Assembly: GCF_016599145.1 (NCBI RefSeq)
Contig: NZ_JAENKO010000041.1
Location: 1 to 42,160, forward strand
Source of the DNA: Tomitella cavernea
Lineage (GTDB): Bacteria; Actinomycetota; Actinomycetes; Mycobacteriales; Mycobacteriaceae
Direction of reading: 5' to 3'
Length of the DNA stretch: 42,160 bases
Both the position numbers and the translations under genes were made by a program. Below the pieces are notes generated by a model, which did not search any database, was not told the DNA's origin, and saw nothing but the letters and a program-made list of their open reading frames with translations. Of this stretch, positions 1 to 12,375 are shown piece after piece (the stretch's first letter is position 1; every line of letters starts with the position of its first letter).

Positions 1-149
1 CGCGCGCACAGTGCCGCGGCCACCAGCAGCGCCACCGTCAGCGCGGCCAGGGTCGCCGCCGCCGCCGACCGCCGCCGCAGGGCGGGGATGCGCGCGACGA
101 CCGCCACCACGACGAGCGCGCCGAGCAGGGAGAGCGCCGCCGCGATCAC
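1..149 (-). CDS. Membrane protein, N-terminal fragment (cut by window edge)
   Basis: The GTG start lies inside a GTGA overlap with the stop of the SatD-like gene, so the two are translationally coupled. The visible 49 codons encode a hydrophobic stretch rich in Ala, Leu and Val, a short Arg-rich loop (about residues 20-30) and a second hydrophobic stretch, which looks like the first two membrane segments of a small integral membrane protein. The rest lies outside the window. No family can be assigned. Confidence 0.6.
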   Translation of the reverse strand, partial: MIAAALSLLGALVVVAVVARIPALRRRSAAAATLAALTVALLVAAALCA

Positions 150-727
150 CGGTCCGCCTCCCGCAGCAGGCGTTCGGCAAGGACCCGGCCCGCGACCTCC
201 GGTTGCCAGGCGGCTGCGGCCAGCCGCTGGGACACCGCCTGTTTGGTGATGCCAAGGACATCTGCCGCCTCCGATTGGGTGAGCCCGCGATCCATCAGGC
301 CCACGGCGGTGTGGCCCTGCGCGGAGCGCCGTACGATCACCAGGCCCGTGAGCACCAGCGCCGTCTGCGCCGATTCGGTCCTGGCGGCGTCCTGCCCGGC
401 GGCCGCGACGGGGACCTGGGCCGATTTCGCGGCCTCGACCGCGGTCCGCGCCGCCTCGAACGCCCTGCCCCTGCCCGCGCGCGTGCTCTCCGGCAGCGGC
501 AGGTCCACGGCGCCGATTCCGATCCCGACGCTCCAGTGTTTGCGCCGGAGCAGGTCGAGGGCAAGCGTCACCACCAGGCGGGGATTGTCCGTGACCCCCT
601 GCACCTCGTCGCCCGCGGTGCGTTCGAATGGCCGGAGCAGGGGAGCCTTGTTGACCTCCGGCAGCAGGGCCTCGACGCGATCTTGGTCACGGCGGCTGCG
701 CCGCTGGTCTACGGTGAGAACGAACAT
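146..727 (-). CDS. SatD-like protein with C-terminal helix-turn-helix
   Basis: 193 aa. The N-terminus (MFVLTVDQRRSRRDQDRVEAL) is the kind of opening seen in the SatD family of bacterial proteins of unknown function. The C-terminal 45 residues (about 148-190) form a clear helix-turn-helix, with LTQSEAADVLGITKQAVSQR as the recognition segment, so the protein probably binds DNA. Its stop overlaps the start of the following membrane protein by 4 bp, and the pair is likely one operon driven from the promoter near 803-831. The role is unknown. A regulator acting with or on its membrane partner is an inference from coupling only. Confidence 0.65.
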   Translation of the reverse strand: MFVLTVDQRRSRRDQDRVEALLPEVNKAPLLRPFERTAGDEVQGVTDNPRLVVTLALDLLRRKHWSVGIGIGAVDLPLPESTRAGRGRAFEAARTAVEAAKSAQVPVAAAGQDAARTESAQTALVLTGLVIVRRSAQGHTAVGLMDRGLTQSEAADVLGITKQAVSQRLAAAAWQPEVAGRVLAERLLREADR

Positions 728-802
728 CGTCGAGGGCCTCCCGGAATGCTTCGGCCCGCCCCGCGGACGTGGGCGAGGGGTCGTACCATCACATCTCGGT
801 CA

Positions 803-831
803 AGGTTACAGCCTTAATATTGTTCAGTAAA
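803..831 (-). promoter_or_regulatory. Candidate promoter of the SatD-like gene
   Basis: On the minus strand a TTTACT hexamer (826-831) and a TAACCT hexamer (803-808) are separated by exactly 17 bp. They sit in a short AT-rich patch that stands out from the surrounding G+C-rich DNA. This would give a 5' leader of about 70 nt before the ATG at 727. It is assigned by pattern only. Confidence 0.4.
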
Positions 832-855
832 GGCGTCTTCCTTGCTTCCAGTGCA

Positions 856-1626
856 TCAAGAATAATGGCTTGACGTCGACGCGCGCTCCTCCCGGCCTGG
901 CCGCCCCGACCATGAGTCCAGCCGCGCGTCGACGATCAGCCCCAGGATCCCGGCGCCGACCGCCGCCGCCGTGAGGGCGAGCGACGTCCAGCCGCCGCCG
1001 GCTCTCACCGCGTGGCCGAAGTACACGACCGCCACCGTCCCCGGCAGGCTGCCCGCCAGCGTGGCCGCGAGGAAAGGCATCACGCGCACCCCGGACACCG
1101 AGCAGCAGTAGTTGAGTACCGAGAACGGCACCACCGGTATCAGGCGCAGCGATCCGACAGCGAGCCAGCCGCGCCTGCGCAGCCGCTCGTCGACCCGCAG
1201 CACGGCCGGGTGCGCAAGCCGGGCGTGGACGGCGTCTCGGCCCAGTGACCGCCCGGCCAGCAGCGTCAGCAGTGCGGCGAGGACGCTGCCCGTCAACGCC
1301 AGGACCACGCCCCACAGCGGCGCGAACAGCACGCCCGCCGCGACGGTGAACGCGGTGCGCGGCACCGGCGCGGTGCACACCACCGCGTGCACCGCCACGA
1401 ACACGACCGGGAACCACCAGCCCGCCCCCGCGGCCCACCGGGCCAGCGAATCCGGCGACAATCCGGGCCCCAGCACCGCCGCGGCGACAGCGACGGCCGC
1501 GAAGAACACCAGCGCGGCGATGCGATGCCGGCCGGCCGGCGTCCGCGGCGACAGTCCCGCACGGACCCGCGCCGCCGGCGACGGGACGGCACGCCCACAT
1601 CGCTGCTCGAGCCCGGGGGAATCCAC
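856..1626 (-). CDS. TVP38/TMEM64 family (VTT domain) membrane protein
   Basis: 256 aa. After a polar N-terminus of about 35 residues come several hydrophobic segments (about 37-55, 70-90, 95-130, 170-200, 205-225). The VTT-type core is recognisable: a Gly/Ala-rich helix starting VAAGVLFAPLWGVVLAL, then LRLIPVVPFSVLNYCCSVSGV, in which the R-x-I-P-x-x-P-F-x-x-x-N pattern typical of the family is present. Family members are inner-membrane proteins linked in various bacteria to membrane homeostasis and lipid scrambling; the substrate here is unknown. The start used is a GTG with a TATTCT hexamer 8 nt upstream, which fits a leaderless transcript. It is divergent from mutA. Confidence 0.8.
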   Translation of the reverse strand: MDSPGLEQRCGRAVPSPAARVRAGLSPRTPAGRHRIAALVFFAAVAVAAAVLGPGLSPDSLARWAAGAGWWFPVVFVAVHAVVCTAPVPRTAFTVAAGVLFAPLWGVVLALTGSVLAALLTLLAGRSLGRDAVHARLAHPAVLRVDERLRRRGWLAVGSLRLIPVVPFSVLNYCCSVSGVRVMPFLAATLAGSLPGTVAVVYFGHAVRAGGGWTSLALTAAAVGAGILGLIVDARLDSWSGRPGREERASTSSHYS

Positions 1627-1665
1627 GGTCGATTAGAATACGCGGCAGCGCCCGCGCCCATCCGC

Positions 1666-1677
1666 TACCGGCCGGTA
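1666..1677. promoter_or_regulatory. 12-bp perfect palindrome between TVP38 gene and mutA
   Basis: TACCGGCCGGTA reads identically on both strands. It lies in the 132-bp divergent spacer, about 70 bp upstream of the mutA -10 and about 26 bp upstream of the TVP38 -10. It could be an operator for either gene, but short GC-rich palindromes also occur by chance in such DNA. Confidence 0.25.
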
Positions 1678-1745
1678 ACAAAACTCGTGCGTACGCGGCT
1701 TCACCGGAAGCGAGACCGGGGGAGGGCGACAGTCGGTACTCCGAC

Positions 1746-1751
1746 TAACAT
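1746..1751 (+). promoter_or_regulatory. -10 element of mutA, leaderless type
   Basis: TAACAT followed by exactly 7 nt and then the mutA ATG (1759). No Shine-Dalgarno sequence precedes the start. This is the geometry of leaderless mRNAs common in mycobacteria and relatives, and it supports the chosen start. Confidence 0.5.
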
Positions 1752-1758
1752 CGGCGAA

Positions 1759-3663
1759 ATGACGGATTCGACGACCGGCGCGACGGTGAGCGCACCCGAC
1801 GACCCCGGCTACTCCGCGTGGCGCACAGCAGCCGCAGCGGTGCTCGCGAAGGGGCGCAGAATCGACCCTGCGGACCTGCCCGCGGGCCCGGAGGAGCTCC
1901 TCCAGGCCACGACGTACGACGGCGCGGAGGTGGCACCGCTCTACACCGCGGCCGACGAGCGGGCAGAGCAGCCCCTGCCGGGCAGCTTCCCCTACGTGCG
2001 CGGCGGCGACGCCACTCGCGACGTCACCGTCGGCTGGCTGGTCGACGCACGCTTCGGCGGCGCCGACGACGACAACGACCCCGCAGCCGAGCCTGCGGCA
2101 CTGAACGAGCGGATTCTCGACGCCCTGGCGAACGGCGTCAGCGCGGTCACGTTGGCGATGGGCCCCGGGGAGATCGCTCCGGGCGATCTCCCGGCCGTTC
2201 TGCGCGGCGTGCACCTCGACCTGGCCCCGGTGGCCCTCGATGCGGGCGCCGCGGCCGTCGACGCGGCCCGCGCACTGTTCGCCCTGCTCGACGACGCGCC
2301 CGCGGAGCGTCCCGACGCGGTCCGCGCGAGCCTGGGCGCGACGCCGCTGAGCGACTTGTTCGCCTCCGGCGACGAGAGCACCGGCGCCGACGCGCTGGCC
2401 GTGCTCGCCGCGGACGCGCACGCGCGCTCCGGCGCCATCCGCGCCGTCACCGTCGACGGCACCGCCTTCCACAACCGCGGCGCCTCCGACGCACAGGAGC
2501 TCGGCGCGGCGATCGCCGCCGGCGTCGAGCACGTGCGCGACCTGACCACGCGCGGGCTCACCACCGCCGCCGCGCTCGGGCAGATCGAGTTCCGGCTGGC
2601 GGCGACCGACGACCAGTTCGCGTCCATCGCCAAGTTCCGCGCGGCGCGCCGCCTGTGGGCGCGGGTGGCCCAGGTGCTCGGGGCGCCGGAGGCCGGGGCG
2701 GCGCCGCAGCACGCGGTGACCTCGGCCGCCATGCTCAGCCGCCGCGATCCGTGGGTGAACATGCTGCGCACGACGCTCGCCACGTTCGGCGCCGGCGTCG
2801 GCGGGGCGGACAAGATCACGGTGCTGCCCTTCGATGCCGCACTGCCCGTCGGCGCGCTCGGCACCTCCGAGACGTTCGCCGGCCGCATCGCCCGCAACAC
2901 GCAGCTGCTGCTGCTCGAAGAGTCACACCTGGGACAGGTGCTCGACCCGGCCGGCGGGTCCTGGTACGTCGAGTCGCTCACCGACGACCTGGCGCGCATC
3001 GCGTGGGCGGACTTCCAGCGGATCGAGGCCGACGGCGGCTTCCGCGCGTGCGTCGCGTCGGGGGCCCTCGGCGGCCGCATCGACGCCCTGGCCGCGCGCC
3101 GCGAGGCGGATATCGCACGCCGGGCCACCGCGGTGACGGGGGTCAACGAGTTCCCGAATCTCGACGAGCCGGTGCCGGCTGCGGGGGAGCCGCGGCTCGC
3201 GGAGGTCCGCCGCTACTCCGCCCCGTTCGAGGCGCTGCGCGACCGCTCGGACGCGCACCTCGCCTCGCATGGCGCCCGGCCGCGGGCCGTGCTTGTGGCG
3301 CTCGGGCCGCTGTCCGAGCACAACGTGCGCACCAGCTTCGCCTCGAACCTGCTGGCTTCCGGCGGCATCGCCTCCGAGAGCACCGGCACCGTCACGGCCG
3401 ACTCGCTCACCGACGCGCTCGCGTCGCTCGGCGACGCGGCGCCCGCCGTCGCCGTGGTCTGCGGCACCGACGCCCGCTACGCCGACGAGGCGCCGGCCGC
3501 CGCGGCCGCCCTGCGCGCGGCCGGGGCCGGCAAGGTCCTGCTCGCCGGCCCGGAGAAGGCGTGGCCGCAGGGCGCGGGAGAGCGCCCGGACGGCTTCCTG
3601 ACCATGAAGATCGACGCCGTCGAGACCCTCGCCGGCCTCCTCGACGCGCTGGGAGTGAAGTGA
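1759..3663 (+). CDS. mutA: Methylmalonyl-CoA mutase small (beta) subunit
   Basis: 634 aa, the usual size for the catalytically silent subunit of the MutAB heterodimer, which interconverts succinyl-CoA and (R)-methylmalonyl-CoA in propionate metabolism. The N-terminal two-thirds is a mutase TIM barrel (for example [49 protein letters not shown] and [19 protein letters not shown]). The C-terminal domain (about 510-634) has the B12-binding fold but no D-x-H-x-x-G cobalt-ligand motif, as expected for the small subunit. The reading frame stays open far upstream. The ATG at 1759 is chosen because the upstream part overlaps the divergent gene and reads as low-complexity Arg-rich sequence. Two bases separate its stop from the mutB ATG. 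Confidence 0.95.
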   Translation: MTDSTTGATVSAPDDPGYSAWRTAAAAVLAKGRRIDPADLPAGPEELLQATTYDGAEVAPLYTAADERAEQPLPGSFPYVRGGDATRDVTVGWLVDARFGGADDDNDPAAEPAALNERILDALANGVSAVTLAMGPGEIAPGDLPAVLRGVHLDLAPVALDAGAAAVDAARALFALLDDAPAERPDAVRASLGATPLSDLFASGDESTGADALAVLAADAHARSGAIRAVTVDGTAFHNRGASDAQELGAAIAAGVEHVRDLTTRGLTTAAALGQIEFRLAATDDQFASIAKFRAARRLWARVAQVLGAPEAGAAPQHAVTSAAMLSRRDPWVNMLRTTLATFGAGVGGADKITVLPFDAALPVGALGTSETFAGRIARNTQLLLLEESHLGQVLDPAGGSWYVESLTDDLARIAWADFQRIEADGGFRACVASGALGGRIDALAARREADIARRATAVTGVNEFPNLDEPVPAAGEPRLAEVRRYSAPFEALRDRSDAHLASHGARPRAVLVALGPLSEHNVRTSFASNLLASGGIASESTGTVTADSLTDALASLGDAAPAVAVVCGTDARYADEAPAAAAALRAAGAGKVLLAGPEKAWPQGAGERPDGFLTMKIDAVETLAGLLDALGVK

Positions 3664-3665
3664 GC

Positions 3666-5941
<2,276 letters not shown>

Positions 5942-5945
<4 letters not shown>

Positions 5946-6955
5946 TCCGGGCGATGTCTGCAGCACCATCGCGCCCGGTCATCGACGTCGGCGCCCTGGC
6001 CGAAGGCATCCGTGACGGCCGCCGGTCCGACCTTTCCCGGGCTATCACCCTGGTCGAGTCGACGCGAGTGGACCACCGGGCTCTGGCGCAGGAGCTTCTG
6101 ATGGAGCTCTTGCCCGACTCGGGCGGCGCGCACCGCGTCGGCATCACCGGCGTTCCGGGGGTGGGCAAATCCACCTTCATCGACGCGCTGGGAGGCCACC
6201 TGATCGAGCAGGGGCACAAAGTGGCCGTGCTGGCCGTCGACCCGTCGTCGACCCGCACCGGTGGCTCGATCCTGGGCGACAAGACCCGGATGGGCCGGCT
6301 GTCCGCCAGTCCCGAGGCCTACATCCGTCCGTCGCCTACCGCCGGCACGCTCGGCGGGGTCGCCAAGGCCACCCGGCAGACCATCGTCCTGCTGGAAGCG
6401 GCAGGATTCGACGTCGTGCTGGTGGAGACTGTCGGTGTGGGCCAGTCCGAGGTGACGGTGGCGAACATGACCGACATCTTCTGCTTCCTCACCCTCTCGC
6501 GCACCGGCGACCAGCTGCAGGGCATCAAGAAGGGTGTCCTGGAGCTGGCGGACCTGGTAGCGGTCAACAAGGCCGACGGCAAGTTCGTCATCGAGGCCAA
6601 ACGCACCGCGCGCGAACTCGCCGGCGCGCTGTCGCTGGTGCACCCGCACGACGCCCTGTGGCAGCCGCCGGTGATCACCATGAGCGGGCGCGAGGGCACG
6701 GGCATCGACGAGTTCTGGACTACCGTCGAACACCATGCCCAGGTGCTCAGGGACGCGGGGGAGTTCGACGCCAAACGCGCACGCCAGCAGGTGGACTGGA
6801 CGTGGTCGATGGTGCACGAGCAGCTCCTGGACCGCCTGTTGCACAACCCCGGGGTCCGTGCCGTGCGCGGCGACGTCGAAGAGCGCGTGCGGGCGGGCAC
6901 GCTCACCGCAGCGCTGGCGTCGCAGGCGATCCTCGACGCGTTCGACGCCCGATAG
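5942..6955 (+). CDS. meaB: MeaB/ArgK-type GTPase, methylmalonyl-CoA mutase chaperone
   Basis: 337 aa from the GTG at 5942, whose GTGA overlaps the mutB stop; an in-frame ATG at 5954 is the alternative. It is a G3E-family GTPase that gates cofactor loading and protects MutB from inactivation. The P-loop is GVPGVGKST (about residues 64-72), the Mg/Walker B region is [12 protein letters not shown], and the base-specificity motif is NKAD. The C-terminal segment after about residue 270 matches the MeaB dimerisation arm in length. Its placement directly behind mutB supports MeaB over the older ArgK (arginine transport) name. A strong terminator follows. Confidence 0.95.
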
Positions 6956-6977
6956 TCCCGGGTCTCCGGCGACGGCA

Positions 6978-7015
6978 CCGCCCCGCGGACGGCACCTCAA
7001 CCGTCCGCGGGGCGG
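6978..7015 (+). terminator. Rho-independent-like terminator of mutA-mutB-meaB
   Basis: A perfect 15-bp stem (6978-6992 with 7001-7015) closes an 8-nt loop, 22 bp after the meaB stop. The U-tract is poor (TCCTGTTCC), which is common in actinobacteria. Confidence 0.75.
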
Positions 7016-7237
7016 TCCTGTTCCGGGTGCGGATGATTCAATGCCGGGCTTGCGAGGCATTCAGCTCCCCGCGAGCGCGTCGGCACGAAATCCACGTGGG
7101 CCGGGCGCGCAGGGCGTTGTTCTGCTCGCGAGCGGGGGAGCGGAGCGCTGAAGAACGGCCCGCGGATCGCGACGCACATCACGGCGCGGATACCTGCCCG
7201 CGGACGGGAGGGTTCGGCACAGTGACATCGGGTACAA
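7016..7237. other. Non-coding spacer
   Basis: This stretch between the mut operon terminator and the tRNA terminator has no open frame with a plausible start and ribosome-binding site. I see no repeat or RNA motif in it. Confidence 0.5.
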
Positions 7238-7276
7238 CGCAAGCGGCCCCGGATCATCGATCCGGGGCCGCTTGCG
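7238..7276 (-). terminator. Terminator of the tRNA-Leu transcript
   Basis: A 17-bp perfect stem (7238-7254 with 7260-7276) with a 5-nt loop lies 17 bp beyond the 3' end of the minus-strand tRNA. The downstream side on the minus strand begins TTGTACC. The stem is symmetrical, so it may also stop plus-strand transcription. Confidence 0.75.
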
Positions 7277-7293
7277 TCTGTCTCAACTCAGAG

Positions 7294-7379
7294 TGCGCGA
7301 GGGGGGACTTGAACCCCCACGTCCATTAATAGGACACTAGCACCTCAAGCTAGCGCGTCTGCCATTCCGCCACTCGCGC
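7294..7379 (-). tRNA. tRNA-Leu (anticodon GAG)
   Basis: 86 nt, a class II tRNA with a long variable arm. The acceptor stem is GCGCGAG paired with CTCGCGC, with discriminator A (7294). The D-arm begins TGGCGGAATGGCAGAC. The anticodon stem CTAGC/GCTAG closes the loop TTGAGGT, giving anticodon GAG. The variable arm TGTCCTATTAATGGACG forms a hairpin, and the T-arm is GGGGGTTCAAGTCCCCC. CCA is not encoded. It stands alone, with its own terminator downstream. Confidence 0.95.
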
Positions 7380-7679
7380 TTGCACACTCACACGTGCTCA
7401 CACAACCTACCAGACGGCCCTGCAGGACCGGCCGCACCTGTGCGAGCAATCGACCACCGCAACAGGCTGAGCGGGCACCTACTGCCGTCGAGGGCTGTGC
7501 GCCATCGACGACTGCTCCCGATCCCCGCCCGATCCCCGCTGCCGGGGATTGCGCTTGCTGCCGGATCAGAGTAACCGATGCCCGAGGCGAATCCCAAATC
7601 CGGTGGCCGGGGACCGAGAGGCGTCGCCAACCACGGAGTGCGGGCGCTGCACGCGGCCCCGGGTGGTAGGAAAGGGGGC
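7380..7679. other. Spacer with the probable tRNA-Leu promoter
   Basis: On the minus strand TAGGTT (7404-7409) sits about 25 nt upstream of the mature tRNA 5' end and could be its -10 element; no good -35 is visible. The remainder up to 7679 is an open but Pro/Arg/Gly-rich frame that continues into the peptidase gene, and I read it as untranslated. Confidence 0.35.
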
Positions 7680-9062
7680 GTGGACGCGGACAACCCTGGA
7701 CAGGAACGCCCTTCCGGCAACGGCACCGAGGCCGCGGCGTCTGCCGCGGTGGCGGAGGTCGTCGACCTGGTGAGCCGGCTCATCCGGTTCGACACCACCA
7801 ACACGGGCGAGCCCGAGACGACGATGGGGGAGCGCGAGGCGGCCCAGTGGGTCGCTGCGCAGCTCGAGGACGCGGGCTACGCCACCACCTACATCGAATC
7901 CGGCGCCCCCGGCCGCGGCAACGTCTTCGCCCGGCTCGAGGGCGCGGACCCGGAGCGGGGCGCCCTGCTGCTGCACGGGCATCTCGACGTGGTCCCCGCC
8001 GAGGCCGCCGACTGGCAGGTGCACCCGTTTTCCGGCGCGGTGCAAGACGGCTACGTCTGGGGCCGCGGCGCGGTGGACATGAAGGACATGGTCGGGATGA
8101 TGCTGGCGCTGGCGCGCCAGTACAAGCGGGTCGGAGTCGTCCCGCCCCGCGACATCGTCTTCGCCTTCCTGGCGGACGAGGAGGCCGGCAGCACGTTCGG
8201 CGCACAGTGGCTGGTGGAGCACCGGCCCGACCTGTTCGACGGCGTCACGGAGGCCGTGGGCGAGGTGGGCGGCTTTTCGCTGACCGTCCCGTCCCAGACG
8301 GGCGGCGACAGGCGGCTGTACCTGGTGGAGACCGCGGAGAAGGGCTTGTGCTGGATGCGCCTGACCGCGCGCGCCCGCCCCGGCCACGGCTCGTTCCTGC
8401 ACGAGGACAACGCCGTCACCGCGCTGGCGGCGGCGGTGGCCCGGCTCGGCGCGCACGAGTTCCCGCTGGTGGTGACGGAGTCGGTCGCCGAGTTCCTCGC
8501 CGCCGTCTCGTCCGAGACCGGATACGACCTGGACCCCGGTGCTGACGACATCACCGGGCGGCTCGACAAGCTCGGCAGCATCGCCCGGATCGTCGGCGCC
8601 ACGCTGCGTGACACCGCCAACCCGACGATGCTCGCCGCCGGGTACAAGGCCAACGTGATCCCGCAGACCGCGCAGGCCGTGGTGGACTGCCGGATCCTGC
8701 CGGGGCGGCGCGCCGCGTTCGAGGCCGAGCTCGACGAGATCCTCGGCCCCGACATCGAGCGCGAATGGATCACCAGCCTCGATTCATACGAGACCACTTT
8801 CGACGGGGACCTGGTCAAAGCCATGAACGCAGCGATACTCGCGCACGACCCGCAGGGCCGGACGGTGCCGTACATGCTCTCCGGCGGCACGGACGCGAAG
8901 GCCCTGGCCACGCTGGGCATCCGGTGCTTCGGGTTCGCCCCGCTGCAGCTGCCGCCGGAGCTCGACTTCGCCGCGCTGTTCCACGGGGTCGACGAGCGCG
9001 TCCCCGTGGACGCGCTCCGTTTCGGCACCCGGGTACTGGACCATTTCCTGCGGCACAGCTAG
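7680..9062 (+). CDS. M20/M25/M40 family metallohydrolase (DapE/ArgE-like)
   Basis: 460 aa from a GTG preceded by AGGAAAGGGGG, the best ribosome-binding site nearby; the open frame extends 34 codons further upstream into low-complexity sequence. Two-zinc ligands are visible: HGHLDVVP, the bridging Asp in [11 protein letters not shown], the catalytic base and ligand in LADEEAGS, and the final His in FHGVDERVP. The dimerisation (lid) domain lies at about 215-340. The family hydrolyses amide bonds of small N-acyl amino acids or dipeptides. It corresponds in gene order to M. tuberculosis Rv2141c (annotated dapE2), but nothing in the sequence fixes the substrate, so I do not call it DapE. The PEBP gene follows after 67 bp. 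Confidence 0.85.
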   Translation: MDADNPGQERPSGNGTEAAASAAVAEVVDLVSRLIRFDTTNTGEPETTMGEREAAQWVAAQLEDAGYATTYIESGAPGRGNVFARLEGADPERGALLLHGHLDVVPAEAADWQVHPFSGAVQDGYVWGRGAVDMKDMVGMMLALARQYKRVGVVPPRDIVFAFLADEEAGSTFGAQWLVEHRPDLFDGVTEAVGEVGGFSLTVPSQTGGDRRLYLVETAEKGLCWMRLTARARPGHGSFLHEDNAVTALAAAVARLGAHEFPLVVTESVAEFLAAVSSETGYDLDPGADDITGRLDKLGSIARIVGATLRDTANPTMLAAGYKANVIPQTAQAVVDCRILPGRRAAFEAELDEILGPDIEREWITSLDSYETTFDGDLVKAMNAAILAHDPQGRTVPYMLSGGTDAKALATLGIRCFGFAPLQLPPELDFAALFHGVDERVPVDALRFGTRVLDHFLRHS

Positions 9063-9129
9063 CGCCCGAGACCTGTCCCGCAGGCATCCCGCCACCATGA
9101 ACGACCCCTACCGAATGGAAGGAATCGCT

Positions 9130-9660
9130 ATGAGCCGCAATCCCTATGACGACCTGCCGAAGCTGCCCGGCTTCACCCTGACCTCCGAGGACGTCACCGA
9201 CGGCGGCCCGCTGGCACGCGCCCAAGTCAGCGGGATCATGGGGGCCGGGGGCGACGACGTGTCGCCGCAGCTGGCGTGGTCGGGCTTCCCCGCCGAAACC
9301 AAGAGCTTCGCCGTGACGGTCTTCGACCCCGACGCGCCCACCGCAGCCGGATTCTGGCACTGGGCCGTGGCGGACATTCCGGCCACCACCACGTCGCTCG
9401 CCTCCGGCGCGGGCGACGACTCCGGCTCCGGCCTGCCGGACGGCGCGATCCAGTTGCGCAGCGACGCAGGCGCCGCCCGGTACATCGGCGCCGCCCCGCC
9501 CGCCGGCCACGGGCCGCACCATTACTACGTCGCCGTGCACGCGGTGGACGTCGCGAGCCTGGGGCTCGGTGCCGACACCACGCCGACGGTGCTGGGCTTC
9601 AACCTGTTCTCGCATGCCATCGCCCGCGCCTACATCGTCGGCACCTACGAGCAGAACTGA
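9130..9660 (+). CDS. YbhB/YbcL-type phosphatidylethanolamine-binding (PEBP) protein
   Basis: 176 aa. The start ATG has GGAAGGA 6-7 nt upstream. Conserved PEBP signatures are present: [23 protein letters not shown] (the D-P-D-A-P and H-W anion-site motifs, about 60-80) and [15 protein letters not shown] (about 130). Bacterial members are small cytosolic or secreted proteins with an anion-binding pocket; their ligands are mostly unknown. It occupies the position of M. tuberculosis Rv2140c (TB18.6), a member of the same family, next to the M20 peptidase. It lacks a signal peptide. Confidence 0.88.
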   Translation: MSRNPYDDLPKLPGFTLTSEDVTDGGPLARAQVSGIMGAGGDDVSPQLAWSGFPAETKSFAVTVFDPDAPTAAGFWHWAVADIPATTTSLASGAGDDSGSGLPDGAIQLRSDAGAARYIGAAPPAGHGPHHYYVAVHAVDVASLGLGADTTPTVLGFNLFSHAIARAYIVGTYEQN

Positions 9661-9680
9661 CAGCGAGCGCCTCCGCCCGC

Positions 9681-10109
9681 TCAGCCCCCTCGTCCCGGGC
9701 GCCGGAACACCGGCCCCGGACGGGGGCGGATGTGCGCGTCGATCCGGTGGATCGCGCCATCGCCGCGCACCTCGAACTCCTCGGTGATGTGCGCGACCAC
9801 GAGGTTCAGTCCGAGCACGGAGGTGTCGACGACGTAGCGTGTCCGCACGGTGTCGCCGTCACGCCACGCGGTGACGTCCCGGACCCCGGAGATCACCCGG
9901 AACTGCGGACCGCGCTCGAGGCTCCGGACGATGTGCGCACCGCTGCGCCCCGTCTTCACGCCCACCTCGTAGCGCACCGCGCCGGGTGCGAGCCGCACGT
10001 CCGACGCGTCATGCGACACCAGCGCATCGATGTAGGCCCGCGCGGCCGCGATCCGCTGTTCGGTCGTCGCATCACCGCCGCCGGACCCCGGTTCAGTGCC
10101 TTCGGTCAT
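9681..10109 (-). CDS. Uncharacterised protein, NTF2/SnoaL-like or DUF8021-like fold
   Basis: 142 aa. It starts within the ATGA overlap at the end of pyrD, so it is the third cistron of the lipoprotein-pyrD operon. An acidic N-terminus leads into [38 protein letters not shown], which resembles the first helix and pocket strands of NTF2-like proteins, followed by alternating strands ending in [13 protein letters not shown]. There is no signal peptide and there are no metal motifs. Function is unknown; coupling to pyrD may be only a matter of expression. Confidence 0.6.
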   Translation of the reverse strand: MTEGTEPGSGGGDATTEQRIAAARAYIDALVSHDASDVRLAPGAVRYEVGVKTGRSGAHIVRSLERGPQFRVISGVRDVTAWRDGDTVRTRYVVDTSVLGLNLVVAHITEEFEVRGDGAIHRIDAHIRPRPGPVFRRPGRGG

Positions 10110-11254
10110 AGGCCTGCCTCCGTTCCCGTCTCCGCCTCGTCGTCGGCTCCGCCGGCCGTGGCGCTGCCGCCGGTCCCCACGGTATCGGTGCCCACCGCGT
10201 CCGCGATCGACGCGAACCCGGCGTCCCGCACCCGCTGTGCGAGGCCGCGGTGGATCCGCCGCATCCAGAAGGGCCCGCCGTAGATGAAGCCCGTGTAGCC
10301 CTGGAGCAGCGACGCGCCGGCCGTGATCCGTTGCCAGGCCTGTTCCACGGTGAAGATCCCGCCGACCGACACGATCGCCAGGTCGTCGCCCACCCGCGCG
10401 TGCAGACGCCGGAGCACCTCCAGCGACCTGTCCGCGACCGGCGCGCCGGAGACCCCGCCCGCGCCGATCCGTTCCACCTCGGCCGCGGGGGTCGCCAGCC
10501 CGGACCGTGAGATGGTCGTGTTCGTCGCCACGATCCCCGCCAGCCCCAGTTCGACCGCCAGGTCGGCCACCGCGTCCACGTCCGCGTCGGCCAGGTCGGG
10601 GGCGATCTTGACCAGGACCGGCGTCCGGGCGACGTCGAGCACGGTGCGCAGCAGCGGCCGCAGCGAGTCCACCGCTTGCAGGTTCCGCAGCCCCGGCGTA
10701 TTCGGCGAGCTGACGTTGACGATGAGGAAGTCGGCCAACGGCGCCAGCAGCGCGGCGCTGTAGCGGTAGTCGCCGGCGGCCTCGTCCACCGGCACGGCCT
10801 TGGTCTTGCCGATGTTGATGCCGATGGGCACACCGCCGCGGCGCGCCCGCAGCCGCACCGCCGCGGCGTCGGCGCCCTCGTTGTTGAACCCCATGCGGTT
10901 GACCAGTGCCTGGTCGGCCGGAAGCCGGAACAGGCGGGGCGAGGGGTTGCCCGGCTGCGCACGGCCGGTCACCGTGCCGACCTCGGCGAAGCCGAAGCCC
11001 ATCGGCCCCCAGGCGGCGACCCCCTCGGCGTTCTTGTCGAATCCGGCGGCCAGCCCCAGCGGGGCAGGGAAGTCGACGCCGAACACCCGCGTGCGCAACA
11101 CCGGGTCACGGGGGGACAGAAACCGCGCGATGAGCGTGCCGACGGCCGGCAGCGCCGTCGCCAGGCGGATGGCGCGGAAGCTCAGGTGATGGATGCGCTC
11201 GGGGTCGACGAGGAACAGTGCGCGCAGTACGAGCGCGTACAGACGCCCGGTCAT
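10106..11254 (-). CDS. pyrD: Dihydroorotate dehydrogenase (quinone), class 2
   Basis: 382 aa. It oxidises dihydroorotate to orotate in pyrimidine synthesis, passing electrons through FMN to membrane quinone. The N-terminal helix pair typical of class 2 enzymes (about 1-50) is present. Next come [15 protein letters not shown] (FMN phosphate and ring site), [27 protein letters not shown] containing the catalytic Ser region, [15 protein letters not shown] and VGGIFT. The C-terminal 30 residues are Gly/Ala/Thr-rich and probably disordered. Start and stop both overlap the neighbours by 4 bp (ATGA), showing tight coupling to lppL upstream and the NTF2-like gene downstream. Confidence 0.95.
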   Translation of the reverse strand: MTGRLYALVLRALFLVDPERIHHLSFRAIRLATALPAVGTLIARFLSPRDPVLRTRVFGVDFPAPLGLAAGFDKNAEGVAAWGPMGFGFAEVGTVTGRAQPGNPSPRLFRLPADQALVNRMGFNNEGADAAAVRLRARRGGVPIGINIGKTKAVPVDEAAGDYRYSAALLAPLADFLIVNVSSPNTPGLRNLQAVDSLRPLLRTVLDVARTPVLVKIAPDLADADVDAVADLAVELGLAGIVATNTTISRSGLATPAAEVERIGAGGVSGAPVADRSLEVLRRLHARVGDDLAIVSVGGIFTVEQAWQRITAGASLLQGYTGFIYGGPFWMRRIHRGLAQRVRDAGFASIADAVGTDTVGTGGSATAGGADDEAETGTEAGL

Positions 11255-12375
11255 CGGATCTGCTCCGGACTGATGCGGGCCACGCCGCCGTCGCGGCCGG
11301 AGCCGACGTACACGGCGCCGTCCGCGCCCACCGCCACCGAGGTGGGGAACGCGACGGTGGGGTACCGGTGCTTCTCCACGGGCTCGCCGGTGGACAGGTC
11401 GAAGGCCGCCACCTCGTCGGTGCCGGTGAAGGTCACCCACACCAGCCCGCGCGCCGGGTCCGCCGCCAGCGCCGCCGGCGACGCGCCGATGGGCGCGAGC
11501 TGCCGGTTGATCAACGGGTCGAGACCGTAGACGAGCATCTGCCCGCCGTCCGTGTCCAGCGCGATGACGCGCCCGTATCCGTCGGAGATGATCCGTGTGG
11601 CGCCCTTGCCGACGCGCAGCGCCGCGCCGTGTTCACCGGTGGCCGGGTCCACCTCCGTGAGCGAGGTCTGGTGCGCATCCAGCACCAGCAGCGCGTCGCC
11701 CGACGCGGCCAGCGCATCCGCCGAGACGAAACCGGTGACGGTCCTGTCGACGGCGAGGTCCGCGCCGAGGATGTACACGGTGCCGTCCGCGGTGCCGACG
11801 GCGTATCCGCCGCCCGGCAGGCCCGTAGCGGAGATCGCGTCCCCGTCGATGTGCGCGGTGTCCGTCGCGCCCGTGGCGAGGTCCACCCGGAGCAGTGCGC
11901 CGGGCGCCGGGACGAGGACCACCGGCGGCGCCGACTCGTCGTCCGTGGCGGAGACCCGCGTCATCGGGGCCGCGCCGTCCGGGACCGGGATGACGCGCTG
12001 CGGGTCTGCCGGCGCGTCCGCGGCGTACACCGCGATCGACGACGGCCCGTCGGATTGCACCGCGAGCAGCCCGCCGCCGCCGGCCACGGTGAGAGCCCGC
12101 ACCCCGGTGGTGTCGATGATGACCTGGGCCGCCGGTGCCTGGGCGGTGCCGGGGCCTGCCACCGGCGTGGCGGGCACGCGTGTGGGCACGTCCGGCCGTC
12201 CGCCCGACGAGCCGCACGCGGTGAGCGCGAGCAGCGCCGCCGCCAGGGCGGTGGCCGCCGCCACCCGGCCTGCCCCGGATGCGCGGCGGCCCCGCCGATG
12301 GGGGAGCCCGCCACGCACCACGCCCGCTGAGTCAGTGGACCTGAGTCCGGTCACTTTCGTCGTCACCGCCTGCAT
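11251..12375 (-). CDS. lppL: Beta-propeller-like lipoprotein, LppL type
   Basis: 374 aa from the ATG at 12375; the true start may be a later GTG. A basic N-terminus leads to a hydrophobic stretch ending in the lipobox LTAC (Cys at about residue 54), then GSSGG, so it is an exported, lipid-anchored protein. The rest is a chain of repeats of the type [38 protein letters not shown] and [17 protein letters not shown], which look like YVTN/NHL-type beta-propeller blades. It precedes pyrD with an ATGA overlap, the arrangement I recall for M. tuberculosis lppL-pyrD. No catalytic motif is visible; a role in binding at the cell surface is inferred. Confidence 0.75.
   Translation of the reverse strand: MQAVTTKVTGLRSTDSAGVVRGGLPHRRGRRASGAGRVAAATALAAALLALTACGSSGGRPDVPTRVPATPVAGPGTAQAPAAQVIIDTTGVRALTVAGGGGLLAVQSDGPSSIAVYAADAPADPQRVIPVPDGAAPMTRVSATDDESAPPVVLVPAPGALLRVDLATGATDTAHIDGDAISATGLPGGGYAVGTADGTVYILGADLAVDRTVTGFVSADALAASGDALLVLDAHQTSLTEVDPATGEHGAALRVGKGATRIISDGYGRVIALDTDGGQMLVYGLDPLINRQLAPIGASPAALAADPARGLVWVTFTGTDEVAAFDLSTGEPVEKHRYPTVAFPTSVAVGADGAVYVGSGRDGGVARISPEQIR

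Noticed and set aside
1387-1758. 124-codon N-terminal extension of mutA
   Set aside because: It would overlap the divergent membrane-protein gene, its translation is Arg/Pro-rich and unrelated to MutA, and the leaderless -10 marks the start at 1759.
1627-1758. Cobalamin riboswitch upstream of mutA (and also of metH)
   Set aside because: The spacers are too short (132 and 50 bp), no B12-box sequence is visible, and both genes appear leaderless.
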